From positions 24,833,001 to 24,897,000 of the forward strand of contig NC_091668.1 in NCBI RefSeq assembly GCF_042453785.1: a stretch of DNA of 64,000 nt, given 5' to 3'. The notes beneath the pieces were generated by a model, which made no database searches, was not told where the DNA came from, and was given only the letters and a program-made list of their open reading frames with translations. Source of the stretch: Malus domestica (Eukaryota > Streptophyta > Magnoliopsida > Rosales > Rosaceae). This document shows, piece by piece, positions 12,401-24,941 of the stretch. Position numbers and translations under genes: made by a program. Numbering within the stretch: position 1 is the stretch's first letter; every line of letters starts with the position of its first letter.

Positions 12401-13084
12401 TTTTTTGGGCTTTTGACTGAACTACCTTGCAGATGCTTGCCAAGGGCCCCGAGATTGATAAGGAACAGAATTATATCTAATGATCCCAAACATCGAGCCA
12501 TTCCTTCTTGGATCGGTGGAAGGGCTACCAACTTGAAACCCAAATCTGTCTCCAGACTCTCCACACATTCTGGTGTTGACCATTCCGTACCCAATGCATA
12601 TCCACCAGAGGAGCTGCGAAGGATTTTGGAAGAGGACTCATCAAGTGACAATTCTTCCCTTATCAGCAACAACTCCGACGAAAGTTCTATTAGTACTGGT
12701 AGTACTTGTTGCTCTACCAGCACCGATGACTTGTCCGATTACATATTTGGTCATTCAGGGCGTGGTTGGAGTAGCTCCTGGAGAAATTTTTCGGATTCCG
12801 ACACTTCTTCCTCATCCTCTTCCTCACCCTCGAGTACTAAGCATTCACCCCTCTCTGATTCGAACAGGTACGCTTCAGTTTCCCCTGAAACTATTGGGAG
12901 TAGCAAGCCAGCAGATTTGGATGGCGCAGTGACGGTTACTTTTTTGCACTCTGATACCAGTAAACAATGTAGAAGGCTAGCAAGTAGTAGTAGTAGAAAT
13001 AGGGAAACCGGCACGGAGAGATTAGTACCCGACTCTTTGGGGGATGTAAAATTTAGAAAATCAATAGTAGAGAAAGAACGGTAA
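6465..13084 (+). CDS. UBP16: MYND-finger ubiquitin carboxyl-terminal hydrolase (UBP16-like)
   Basis: Cysteine protease that removes ubiquitin from substrates. Exons: 6465-6754, 7534-8995, 9089-9177, 9619-9704, 9815-9971, 10084-10204, 10315-10472, 11347-11431, 11520-11732, 12267-12328, 12433-13084. All junctions are GT-AG and in phase; total 1124 aa. A hydrophobic segment at about residues 11-28 suggests membrane anchoring. The MYND zinc finger has C77, C80, C88, C91, C97, C101, H110, C114. A long Ser-rich low-complexity linker (about 120-580) is encoded by exon 2. The USP core starts [17 protein letters not shown] (catalytic C615), carries zinc CxxC pairs KCTKC and QCSSC, and has the His box GHYVCYVR (H868) and WFKVDD. 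The C-terminus is Ser-rich. The start is the first ATG before the hydrophobic segment. Family members of UBP15-19 share this layout; assignment to UBP16 is from memory. Confidence 0.93.
10955..11252 (-). mobile_element. 5'-truncated LINE 3' end in intron 7 of the protease
   Basis: Reading the minus strand, a frame gives [14 protein letters not shown] and [16 protein letters not shown] and ends in a stop, followed by a short 3' region and a tail of TTG repeats at about 10957-10970. RWFGHVQR is the classic extreme C-terminus of LINE reverse-transcriptase proteins, and a TTG-type tail is seen in plant RTE-clade LINEs. It lies antisense to the host gene, entirely inside the intron 10473-11346, with splice sites intact. 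Confidence 0.8.
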
Positions 13085-13469
13085 ACATTTAATTCTCGTA
13101 TATTTTACGTTCGAAAGCGGTAAATAAAAGAGATGGGAGGCCGAGGCCTTTTTTCCGGTTACCCTGTTCAAGTCTAATGTTAATAACACAACCATCTCAA
13201 CGTGTGAACTTTTAGCTGTTGATGCAAATGGGTTTTACAATGTTTACTTGTGAGTTGAAGTTAACAAAACATGGCGGTATTCATTCAGCGTTTGAGTAAA
13301 ACCTCTCTCTTGTACTGCAAATAGGAAATAGTGCAACTGGACGAAAACTAAATAGACGATTTCAAGGTCGACCTTCATGTATGGAGAGTTTGATACCTAA
13401 ATATGACTATCTCATCGTATATTACATGACACATGATAACAACATACAACGTCAAACAAAAACAAGGCG
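13085..13469. other. 3' flank of the protease
   Basis: Contains the likely 3' untranslated region directly after the stop (aataaaag near 13123 is a poly-A signal candidate). Otherwise nothing seen. Confidence 0.5.
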
Positions 13470-13477
13470 GGTTCGAG

Positions 13478-14371
13478 CATGGCTGGTCCAGGCCCAGTGG
13501 GTTAGGGGTTCCAAAATGATTAGTGTGACATTTATATACGTTTTCATAAGAGTATAAATTTATAAAATTTGGTTCAATGACAAAGAAATTTAATTAGAAC
13601 CGGTGATTTTGTTGTTTGAAATTAATGAGGAGGTCTTGGGTTGGGTTCAAAACACCATGTGTGCTTATTTAAATTTCAATTTTTACAAATTTCTTTTTAT
13701 AACAGTATAAATTTATAAAATTTGGTAAATGATTAGAAGTTTAATTAGAAGCAATGATTTTTGTATTTAATATTAACGAGAGATTCTAAGTTCGAAATGC
13801 TACGTGCATGTTTATTTTTTTTGAATTTTTACGAATTTTTGTTTGGTTGTTAATTTATTTTTAATTACTAGCTAGTAACTATGTGGGTTGTTATTTTTAA
13901 ACATTCATTTCAATTCAAGTCTAATCTTCAACAAAGGGTAATGCATATACTAAATTTTTAGACCAGATTTGCATATCATATGACGTGTCGTCAAACTGTT
14001 TAATTTGGTGCCCATTCATTACTTATACATATCCTTAAAGACTTGAAAATATCATTATTTTTTAGTCTTATATTGACAAGGTTAGTAAATAAGAAAAAAC
14101 ACCTCACGATTATACAAAAACACTTTAAAAGTTCAGATGGAAGACAAAACTCATAATCTATCTACTTGTAAGCCTGAAGTTTTTTTGTTTCCTTCTCTTG
14201 ATACAAAACAAATTAGTTTTTCCGTGTTTCTAAACTACTGAGTTTGAAGTACTTTTCTAAATATAATTTTATCAATGTTTTACGTGTAAAAACAAATATA
14301 TTTTTTTATATGAAGTGAGGGCACATTTTTTGGTGTCGCTCCAGGCTTTAAAAATCTCTGGACCAGCCCTA
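13478..14371. mobile_element. hAT-like non-autonomous element
   Basis: Termini are catggctggtccag on the left and ctggaccagcccta on the right, a 14-bp inverted repeat with two mismatches. The flanking 8-mers are ggttcgag (13470-13477) and ggtacgag (14372-14379), one mismatch, fitting an old hAT 8-bp duplication. Inside, a block of about 160 bp (tataaatttataaaatttgg, aattagaa..caatgatttt, then a ttcgaaat/ttcaaaac motif) occurs twice in tandem at about 13550-13860. No transposase frame. Confidence 0.65.
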
Positions 14372-14379
14372 GGTACGAG

Positions 14380-16890
14380 TATAACCATGGGAGAAAAACT
14401 TCGGGTGAGACTTTTGTGGCAAATATTTTCCAGTTAAAATAGAGCATATGTTACAAAGTGTGAACGTTCCCAAACAAACATTCGTAATGCAAATGTTACC
14501 CCCGAAAAAAGGCGCATCTGCAATTGAGTCAAGATTGAAGGCGAGCCAAAAATAGAAAGAAAAAAAAAAGTAGTCAAGAGTGAAGGCCAACCAAAAATAG
14601 AAAAAGAAAGTGGAGGTTGTCGGATTTGAGCAAAAGTGAGAAGTTGGGCCGTATAAAATTTGTTGACCAGAAAGTCAACGATTGCTCACGGTAGGTTATC
14701 TTCGGCGGGGAATTTTGAACGTTGAAGGAAGACAAACCGAATCGAATCACTCCAAATAAATGGCCCACACGCCACAAACCGAGCCCATATATGCATACTT
14801 ACAGACCTTGGTCCACATCATCCTCTCCAAGTTGAGATTCAGAATAACTTATACGGCAAAGATAAAGTCGCACGTGATATTTCGTGTCAATAATATTGAA
14901 ATAATGAACGAAAACTTACATAAGTTTTATTGTACTTGCACAATAACAGTATACCGATGTTATATAAGTTTCTTCTCTTTAAGTTTCAAATTCAAAGATC
15001 AAACCAAAAGCGCTGTCAGCACCGTCCACGTGTCCTTTTGTCAATGATGACTGCCACTTGACCCTCTTGCCAAGTTGCACCAAACCCATGCCCTAATCCC
15101 ATCCACTTGTTTGGGTGGACCCCGTCGTCTTGATTTTGGGCCTACATTTAAACCACTTGGATTTGGTGGTTTTTCGTTGGGGATAGATATGAGGGCAGTC
15201 AATGTAAATAAATGAGATTGGAATCAATCAAATTCTTTTGTCAAGTTGAAATTAATGTGTGCTCATCGGCTCCAACTTAGTACATAGTTTGGATTACTAC
15301 TCTCGGTTCTTTAAAAGAATAAAATATCAAATCGATCATATTTCTATTTCTCTCGGCAAAAGAGTTACTTGATTTTATTTAGGACCGCTCTTTGGGCAAT
15401 AACAAGATCTAATCTTTAATGTTGTTAGACTATTAATTACTATGCAGTAGTATCAAGGGATAAATAGCAGACCAAAGGGAAGAAGAGGAATAGATTTCAC
15501 ATTTGAATGATTTGTCTGGATGAATGAACCACACTTTTATAGATACTATTTCCAGAGAGTTGTGAGATTTTTCTAAATGGTCTATCTTTTCATGATAAGA
15601 CCGAGGGTGGAGTCAAAATTTTATTTTCTTTGGTGGACTAGCTGAAATTAGAACCATGAAATCATATCTTCACTTTTCTGCCTATATAAAATATAATATA
15701 ATAATCAATATGAAACAACAACAGTAGAATATATATAAACTATTCTCAAAATCGTAACCCTAACCGACAAATTCAATGACCAGATAAATAATTAATCTAC
15801 TAATTAAATTAAGAATAATTAAATAAAGATTAAGATCATACCAAAGGTGGCACTTATTGAAAATCTCAATAGAAAGTAAGGAAATTGCATAGATACGGAT
15901 TTAATGGTGGATTCAAACAATTAAAGCATGGGTTCACAAAAAACCTTCCCGGACTACACCCCTACAACCCACCTTAGTCACACATCTTATCACACCCGTT
16001 GATCATGCGTATATATGTATACCAATCTTATAATGCACCTCCATACATCAAATACACACATAATAAAATCAACATCATCATAATTATATTTCAACAATTT
16101 AGAGACTTTTGTATTTGAGCTTGACTGAATTCCATTTGCCTTTTTTTTTCAGAAACAAAGTACGTACGAGTGGATATAAAGTCCCGATCGATATTTGATA
16201 ATTTGATACTGGCCGGTATATATGGTGGAAGAATCAATCTAATTAATTACATATAAATGACTTGAGAAGGGTATTGTTTGTTAATATCCAGCTAAAAAAG
16301 AATTCAGTTGAAGAGTCATGCATGCAACCAAACTTCATGGGCAAAGCATATAGCAAGCATCCATGCATGCATGCAGGCACCGCGCCTGAATATATGTGGA
16401 TATGTATACGGTTTAGCTTTTCCACGGAAACTGAAAGTCATGAAAAAAGTTGGACAGCCGTACTCACGGCAAATATCCCTTGTTTTTCGGCGATGTCCAA
16501 GAAAGCAGCAACAATGTTCTCATTTTTCTTTTCGGCTGAAAGATTGCTGTCTTACGATCTCTTTCTGTATGCTTGCTGATGCTTTTCATCAACCTCGCCA
16601 CGCATTGCATCTCTTGAGAGTTAATGTATCTCTCATCGATGGAATGAAAGGCCTTGTATGAATTTTAAGTAAGTTAAGTTGCTTTTTAATTAGTTTTATG
16701 GTAGAATCTCAACTTCTTTTATGACATCAGAACAGATTGTCCCGCGTGTGAAGCCTAACGTCTACATGTACTCCACGTCATCCAATTTATAATATTCACA
16801 TGTTAGACTTGAAAATTAGCTATACGTGAGGGGGAATGCTAAAAATAAATCTCATATAAATGATCTTGCATGAACTTAAAAATAAGTTAA
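14380..16890. other. Non-coding intergenic DNA
   Basis: No gene recognised. Short open frames here (for example 14760-15047, 16262-16579, 16308-16661) lack domain features and overlap each other. A palindromic catgcatgcatgca occurs at about 16360-16374. Confidence 0.5.
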
Positions 16891-16919
16891 AGCCGTCACT
16901 GTATTGCCGTTTAATTTTA

Positions 16920-17725
16920 GGAAAAATTAGTATCCGGTTCCTAGTTTCTAATGTTCATTGATTGAGACCTTATCAGCTTTTAGATTTTCATCAAAGTCCC
17001 TAGCATTAATGTATCAATGAATTACATGTCAGTTACATAATTTTTTAAAATAAAAATTAGTAATTGATTTAGGATTTTAATACTCACACCCTTATTATAC
17101 TCCTAATTAATTTTCAATTCAAAAAATTTTCAAAATATAAAAATAAAATTAGAATAAATCTGTACCCATTATATTTTTTTAAATTTCAAATTTTTAATCT
17201 TATGCGTACCCATTCATATACCAAATTGTTATTTGTAAAATGTACCTTTTTTAATATAAACTGAACCTATTTGTTTATATAAAATTCATTTAATCTTTTT
17301 TCTATTCCATTTTTTAAACTTATATGGGTACATTCTATTTGGTTGATTTGAAAATGTATCTATGTCAAGTTTAATAGAAGAAATTTAATAATGTTATTAA
17401 GCCTAATATATATATATTGTGAAAAATGTACCCATGTTTTGGTGTAATAATTTTTTGTTTAGTTTTGATGAATGTATCCATGTATATATATAATCTATTG
17501 GAGAGTATAATTTATCTATAATATTTTTTTTGTCCCATAAATTATGGATTTTATTTAAAATCTCATTAATATAAATAACTAAAAATTTCATTTTTAATTT
17601 AAAATTATAATAACCTACATAGAAATATATTATTACATTAATGTCAATAACTTCGATCAAAAACTGAAAACCACAAAAATTTCAATTAAAAAATATTATT
17701 AATTAATCACCACATCAAAAAACTC
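16920..17725. repeat. Dispersed AT-rich repeat, copy 1
   Basis: Extended similarity to 61300-62225 in the same orientation: shared landmarks in order are gtaaaatgtacc, aaacttatatg.gtacattct, catgtcaagtttaat, aatgttattaagcctaatat, atgtacccatgttttg, ttttgatgaatgta.ccatgta and tacatagaaat. No coding capacity. The class is unknown; recurrent gtacccat is conspicuous. Confidence 0.7.
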
Positions 17726-17962
17726 TCTTAATTTTATAATAAAATCTTAACTTCTTTATGAATCCATTCAACGACTCCCAAGTCAAAGGCATAATTTATT
17801 ATCCCATTCATAGTAGGGTCACCCTTTGACCCGTGTTTATGCATGCCCGTGACCCGATGAGCAATTTGAATACACATATTGCAGTAAAATGACTTAGAAT
17901 ACCACGTGCATATTATATTGTCGGTGCAGCGGAATATGGAATTTATAATTATTTGAATGAAA

Positions 17963-18476
17963 TGTTGATTTAATTTTTGAATTATCATTTCAGTAAAAAT
18001 TAGATTTTTGATTTATTTTTTCAGTAAAATAAGTCTTTAAATTCATTAAAAATTGTTAATTTCATCCCTATTATTATATTCAAAGCTATTTTTTTCCATT
18101 TTTTCATTAACTTAAGTTAGTTGACATACTTTAGAATGTAATATCGTTATTTTTTCACTTATAAACCTTTAACATTTCATTAGGTTGCAAATCTAACATC
18201 TAATTTACCTTCCATTTTTTACACTATTTCTTATAAAAACTACCAATTTACATCCTAAAGTTAACTCCATACACTTTATTTATTAAAAACTACAATCTAC
18301 CCTCCAATGTGTATCACATGTAAGTAATATAACTTAAATTAATGGAAAATTGAATATAGTAGCTTTATTAGAGATGTAATTGGCAGATTTTTTTTAATTT
18401 AAGGACTGATTTTTCTGAAAAAGTAGTTTTAAGATCTAATTTTCACTGAGATGATAATTCAGAGACTAAATTGACA
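17963..18476. mobile_element. Long-inverted-repeat MITE
   Basis: Left end ttgaattatcatttcagtaa and right end (read on the other strand) ctgaattatcatctcagtga pair, and the pairing continues for roughly 80 bp at each side (left ttttttcagtaaaataagtc, right counterpart tttttcagaaaaatcagtcc). No clear target duplication, so superfamily is uncertain; the long termini fit Mutator-type MITEs. Confidence 0.6.
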
Positions 18477-19005
18477 GTTCACGCTATTCATTTTATTATG
18501 AATTAACAACAATATAATACATTCTCTGCAATAAGAAAATGAAATTTTTAATACATTCTCTGTAATAAATAAAATGAAAATTTTAATAAATTCTATGTAA
18601 TAATATGGAATTTTATATGAGGCCACGTGTACCAAGTAACCCGATCTCTTAAAACACTAAATTTTAAATTATTAAACCCCTGATTAAATCAACATCTTTT
18701 ACCTAAGCACACTCAAATAAGTCCTAATCAGCTAAAAAATTAAAATAAAAGTAGCAAAAAGAAATAGATCAACATCTTTTACTCAGGCCAGTCGCCACAT
18801 TTTATTTGTATTTCTTTGCAAAATTTGGTTTGTTATAACTAAAATAAAAAAGAGGTTTTAGCAGGCTCTGAAATGACTAAGCAACTAGAAAAAAAATGCA
18901 AAAGAAAAAGAAATAATGGGCTTAGACCCCAAACAGACCAAACTAAACATGATTTGGTTTCATTAGAGGTTTTAGTGCATTTTCAAACGAGTTAGCAATT
19001 TTTTA
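18477..19005. other. Non-coding with a short tandem repeat
   Basis: At 18515-18605 a unit of about 40 bp (aatacattctctg.aataa..aaatgaaatttttaa) occurs about three times. Nothing else recognised. Confidence 0.5.
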
Positions 19006-19152
19006 GGGGTGTGTTATCCACAAACCTTTTTTTACTTCTCACACACCATTTGTTAATTTCTGTCTGTTGATCTTCTTCAATTCATCTGATCCAACGACCG
19101 AAAATTAAAAGAGTGTGTGAGAAGTAAAAAGGGTGTGTGAATATCACACCCC
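19006..19152. mobile_element. 147-bp MITE, complete copy
   Basis: Starts ggggtgtgttatccacaaac and ends gtgtgtgaatatcacacccc; the arms pair (ttttttacttctcacacacc with gagtgtgtgagaagtaaaaa). The centre contains gatcttcttcaattcatctg. Partial relatives occur at 5497-5600 and 42590-42712, showing a dispersed family. Confidence 0.8.
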
Positions 19153-19691
19153 TTTTTTTAATTGTTATTTGTTAACTTATTTGACACTTTTTATACTATC
19201 TTAAAAATTTGTCACTCAAACTAACTCTTAAATTTTATCTGACACTTTAAAATATTAATCTGATAACTTTCTCTTATCTTTTGAAACCCAAATTTTAATA
19301 TTCAAAATCTTTACCAAACAAATTTTTTTTCAATAAAATATATTGCGGAACTCAACTTGTTAACTTGAACAAGTGGCATTTGGCCTTGTAATATACAAGG
19401 TCAGCTGCTAATTTTTCAATTTGCTAATTGGATTGCTACTTTCGTTGGAGATACATTTTTTCAAGTACCATAACAAATTTAACTTTACTATCCAACTACT
19501 ACCTCCTTGGAGAAGCTCTTAGGTAAAACTGACAAACCAGTTTGTTTCCCATTTACTACAAAAAAGTGCAATAGTCACCAATAGACAATAATGGAAAATA
19601 ATTGCAACGAGTAAAAAAAATTTGAGTTTGTGTAGAAAGTGTCATTTTGGCACTGTTTGTGTTAACAATGACAACAAATAGTAGCAGCTAT

Positions 19692-19850
19692 TCAGTACTA
19701 CGGTCTGATAGTATTCATTTTCACTTGAAAGTGAGAGGTCTTAGGTTCGAATCTCGTGGATGGCGAATTCGATATCAAATTAGACTGCCCATTGTGTGGC
19801 TTAGCCGAACTCCCTCTCATCTTAAAATAAAAATGTTGATGTACTAAAAA
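19692..19850 (+). mobile_element. tRNA-derived SINE
   Basis: Contains gagaggtcttaggttcgaat, including a B-box-like ggttcgaatctc, a downstream gtggcttagccgaactcc block and an A-rich end after tgttgatgtact. It belongs to the same family as the copies at 4090, 40573 and 52430 but is a diverged subtype. Confidence 0.65.
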
Positions 19851-22800
19851 AAAATAGTAGCAAGGGGTCCCTTTTTACACCAACACCCACATCTTTTACG
19901 CTTTGCCACTACTAACACTATTCTTACTTCAACAATAACTACCATGAATTACTAATTGCTATTTTTGTTAGTGTTAGGGCTTAATACTTTCTGAACTGAA
20001 CAATGAAATCGAACTGAATCAAACTTCTGAAACCAAAAATTACCGAATTGAAATTTATTATATTAAATATATATTAGTGTATTTGGTTGAGATAATCTCA
20101 ACCATTGATTCCTAAAGACAAATTCATTAAGTCATTCTCTCTCTTCCCTCTCGACTCACTCTCTCCCTACCTATCGACTCACTCTCTCTGTCATTCCTCT
20201 TGACTCACTCTCTCTCTCCCCCTCCCTCCCGACTCATTCTCTCTCTCATTCCTCTTGACTCAATCCCAAGCTCTCAGCCATCATCAGCGCTCAGTAACGA
20301 CTCACCTCAATCTCACTCTCAGTCTATCTCCTTTAACATAAGTCAAGGTAAAATTCTTGTAATCTCTTTGTAATTGCAAGTTGCTTTCTATTTCAGGTTT
20401 CAACTTGAACTTAAACTTATGTGTTATGCCATTTAAATTTTGAAGTTAGATAAAATTTGGCACTCAACTTCGAACCCTCAAATTCTCATAAAAATTACAC
20501 CAAAATTTGTACTCAAAGTCACTTATATATGGGCTAAAAATGGGAGATCCGAAAACAGTTGGTCTAACAAACAAAGCTTGATCCAATTTTTCAGTTTACC
20601 AAACCAAAAGGAAACCAATCAAATTTTTCATTTTACCGAAAATTTCAATTTCATTTGTTTTTGGTTTGACATTTTCTGTTTCCGAAAAATTGGATACGGC
20701 TTAATTATTCAACATCGGTGATCTCGCTAATTTTATTGTTCATATGAATCTAGAAAATACAATGTTCCACACATCAATTTCATCACTCAATAGTCTAGAA
20801 TTAGGGACACAATTACTCACGTTTTACAAAATGCATTTGTATATTACAGACTTCGAGTTCAAGGCAACAATAGAGACCCAAAGCCAGAAAAAAAAACAAA
20901 AACAAAACAAAAAAACAAAAACAAAACAAAACAAAAAACAAAAAAGTCCACAGATAAAAGAAAGTCAAGTAGAAAACAACTATCCAGACAGTTGCAGCGA
21001 TAATTAGCTTTAGCACCGAAAAAATGAACACAGTGAGTCGATCGATTGTTGGCTGCTGATCATAAAGATCGCAGAAATCATTAAGATCATTAATCAAAAG
21101 TTAAGTTGGCAGAAAAACATGATTAATTATTAGAATAAACAAGAGGGTTTGAAATTAAGGGAATAAAATACTACTAATAGTCAAGAAAATTGGGCGCCTG
21201 CACGGCTAGTTTATTATATATGATGACTTATATGCAAATTAACATAATCTTAGATAGCTTTATTCTCTACTAATCCATCCAAGTCCAACGCAATGGAAAC
21301 AGAATAGTTATAAATAAAAGAAAATTTAGGTTTTGACAAAATAATATTCTCCAAAATTTGGTGGGATTAGACGAAAAATTGATCACTTGTCCTTGCTGAT
21401 ATTAGGTGAAATTGTTGAAATATTCCACATTGGTTGTTTCTCTGATAAAAGAAGAGTTTAAATATTATAACCTCACTTCAATTAATACGAAGGCTTTTTG
21501 TAATTTATTAATTAGGGACAATATTGATATTGTTGGAACATTTTGTTTGTACTACGTCTAGACAATACTTGCATTTAATCTTTATCATTGATTTTTTAAT
21601 AATTGAATTGTTCATTTAAATATGTTACTTAGTACCAACACCATTATTGTTTAATTTCATGATCATCTTTTCAAAATCATTTCTACAAAAATAATCAAAA
21701 CATAAATCATTTAATTATCCTGTATGTATCAAATAATTGAATTTTTTATTTAAATATGTTACTTAGTACCAACACAGTCTATTTGTTCAACAAATATAAA
21801 TAATTATCAAGAAATGACAATATTCTGATTATAAAAGTTGAAAAAGTGAGTAAGTAGAAATATGATGTTAATTGCAAGGGGTGAATAAGGTGGTGCACCC
21901 CATGAGATGTATGCACATATTTTCCTATCATAAATTTCATACTTGACAATTTGAAATATTTTTAAACGAATTCAAATTTCAATGCACTTGCAATATCATC
22001 ACGACGAGTCGACGAGTATGAATCAACATAGTGACATGATCCAACAATTTCACCTTAAGTTATTTTTCAAATTTCAATACTACTACGGGCTCATTTGAAA
22101 TATTGAAAACGCTTTTAGATATAATTTTTTTTTTGTTTTAAAAACACTTCAAGTACTTGTTTTTAGGATTTACTTGTGTTTTTACTAAGAATTTGTTTCA
22201 AAAATATTTTTACAAAAACGTTTTAGTCAGTTTAAAATCACTTTCACACAAATGTATATGGCCGTAGGCCATAGTCAACAGATTGCATGAAAGGAATTGT
22301 CCAACATACAATAGTTATTGATTAAGCTTTATTATTCAAAGCTTTAAAGTTGGAACTCCTACTAGCTATAAATTAATACAAATTTTACAAATTATTATTA
22401 TATACTAATAATCTTTTTGGAACTCCTACTAGCTATAAAATACTAGCTTTAAAGTTGGAACTCACACATAATTCAATTACATTGGAACACATATAGCCGT
22501 TAAGCTTGAGCACGACACATGTTCTCATACTGTGATAAAGTTCACTCTCAATTGAGCCCTTAATGTACTTTTAGTACATCCAATTTCTTATTACCTACAC
22601 ATTCGGTATCAAACGGATCCACATTAGCCATATCTAAGTCTATAATAAATTGTAAGCCAAAAATCAATTTGTTCCATATAAATAACATTAAATCAGAAAA
22701 ATGATGGTAGACAAAAAAAAAAATTATAAATGGTAATCGCCACTTGCTACTCAAACTCTCTCATGTTCTTTTTTCTCTCTAGTAACCAATTTCTTGACAT

Positions 22801-23191
22801 GAAACGTTTTTAAAATCATAACATCTAAAAGTCAATCATGATAAAAACCAACATTTAATTAACTATTAGTTTAGCGAGATTTCTCTTCTCATTGTTAGAA
22901 AAATCTATTAGAAGAGATTTCAACAACAAATCTCCCGATTCCGTTGTGTGAAACTCTAGCACAAATCGACTGGTTTGTTCATAATTGGAATTGCCAATGT
23001 ATAATTTGTGAAGACAAACATTTCAAGACACGCATAAATGTTGGATATATGTCAACAATATGTGATAAACTTATATATGCTAATAATAAATGCAAATAAA
23101 TATATTATAGAGAATAAACAAAGTGAAATAATATTTAAGCAGATAAACATAAGATCGAGACTTGCATACCGCAATGTCCTTGAAACATAAA
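19851..23191. other. Gene-free AT-rich stretch
   Basis: Holds a CT-rich imperfect repeat at 20135-20262 (ctcgactcactctctc units), a poly-purine/A-C run at 20888-20945 (aaaacaaaac type), and two stretches rich in aaccgaa-like words (19990-20060, 20580-20700) that may be a decayed hAT-like element similar to 23797-24691. No gene seen. Confidence 0.45.
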
Positions 23192-23636
23192 TTTCGTGAC
23201 ACACCCCGACCGAGGTAGAAGCATGCTGGCTGTCACGTGAACGTGACGTAACCATGTGCACAGTACGGAAGCAGTAATAAAAGGATTTACGAATGAATAA
23301 AAACAAATTATTCAGAATGGCTAGCCAAAAGCAAGTGCTAGTGCGAGATTAAGTGTAAATACACTAATAGAGCACAAAAATCTAAGAGCAGTCAAGCATA
23401 TGGATTACTAAATAAACAACACCTGAAGGTGGTCCTACATGAATGATGGTCTGTCAGAACCTCTGCTGCGAAGCCTCGTGAGCCACCAATAGACACTGCT
23501 TCTCTAAAACCTGGAGGGGCGCCAAACAAAAGTGTGAGTGGGCAAAAACAAAGTTTTTCAAAATCATTTCACTTATCAAAAACTCTAACCCCTTGCCGTA
23601 AAACATATATAATTTTCCCAAAAATAGAATATAAGT

Positions 23637-24941
23637 TGTTGATGCACAAAACCGGAGGGGTTTTGGAACAACGTAAATCCGACCGTGAATCTGCAAAAAA
23701 GTAAAGAACACAAGATGTATTGTGGTTCACCCCAATGTTTGGGCTACGTTCACACTGATGTATTTCTCTTCTCTGTATGAATGTATGAATTACAAGTAGG
23801 GCTGGAAAAAAATCCCAAAAATCCCAAACCGAACCGAAAAATTCCCGAAACCAAACCGAAAAAATCTCAAACCGAAATTCCCAAAAATTTCGGTATCCAA
23901 TACCGAACTAATCCCAAAATTTCGGTACGGGAATCGGTCTCAAGTTTTTGGGATTTCGGTATTCCCAAACCGAACCGAAAAAAATATATATATATATATA
24001 TTATTTAATTTCTAAATATATAGGAGCACATCTTTAAGGGGAACATCATCTACCTACAATAGTGAAAATTGAAATACTGAAGGAGCATTGGAAATCGATG
24101 ATGGACCGTATACAGGAAGGAGCCCTAAGATAGATAGTGGAACATATGAAGAATTTTTAAATCACAGAAGATTGATAGATGGATACATAGATGCAGAATA
24201 AACACGGGAGATTGATAGATGGATACATGGATAGATTATAAGTTACAATTTGCTTGAGAAAACTTTACATCTATCTATAATATTTATACTATATATGTAC
24301 AGAAGTTTACTCAAGCATATATTAACGTTTTAGACGTAATTTTGGGGATTGGCATGATTATAGATAATTGCACTAGTTTACTCAAGCACAAATTAACGTT
24401 TCAGATTGGCAGATTGCTTTTGAATAGGCAGATACTAACTGGGCCTTGCCATTTGATTGGCAGATTGCGTCTGCCTATATGTCAATTTTTCAATATAAAA
24501 GGTTGAATTTTAGCCTAAAAGCATAATATGTCAAATTTTAGTCCAAAAGCCCAAAACCATTTCGGGATTCCCGATTTGTCCCGAAATCCCGAAACTATTT
24601 CGGGATTCCCGAAAATTGGGATTCCCGAAAATTTCGGTTTGGGAATCGGGACAATGCTTTCGGTATGGGATCCCATACCGAACCACCCCTAATTACAAGT
24701 GTGAGGGGGAGTCCCCCAGAGAAAGAGAGAGTTTGAGAGAGCTCTCTGTTTGTGAGCTTTGTGGCCTCTGTATGTGAGGATGAGAGCCCTTGAATTGTGA
24801 GGGTGAGGAGGTCCTTTTATAGGCTAAGGGCTCATCCCCTTTTTACATATTTGCCCATTCATTTATTACATAATTACATTTAAGTCTCCCGAGTATTTAT
24901 ACGAGATCTAAATACGAAGGTCCGAAAGTATGGTACAAATA
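23637..24941 (-). repeat. 3' LTR of the non-autonomous element (hAT-interrupted)
   Basis: Homologous to 28307-28707 in the same orientation, with aattacaag split by the hAT insertion. Outer end tgttgatgcac, inner end tatggtacaaata next to the purine tract. Confidence 0.85.
23797..24691. mobile_element. Non-autonomous hAT element, 895 bp
   Basis: Termini tagggctgg and ccaccccta are inverted repeats with one mismatch. The flanking 8-mers attacaag (23789-23796 and 24692-24699) are identical, and the uninterrupted sequence is seen in the sister LTR near 28460. Subterminal zones are dense in cggtatgg, ccgaacc and cccgaaa words in both orientations, the expected layout of hAT transposase-binding regions. 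A (TA)n run lies at 23985-24001. No transposase frame. Confidence 0.9.

Noticed and set aside
12160..12723. 187-codon minus-strand open frame
   Set aside because: It is the shadow of the Ser-rich last exon of the protease read on the other strand.
20888..20945. Possible CRISPR-like or tandem array (aaaacaaaac)
   Set aside because: Simple A/C low-complexity sequence with no conserved repeats and spacers, in plant nuclear DNA.
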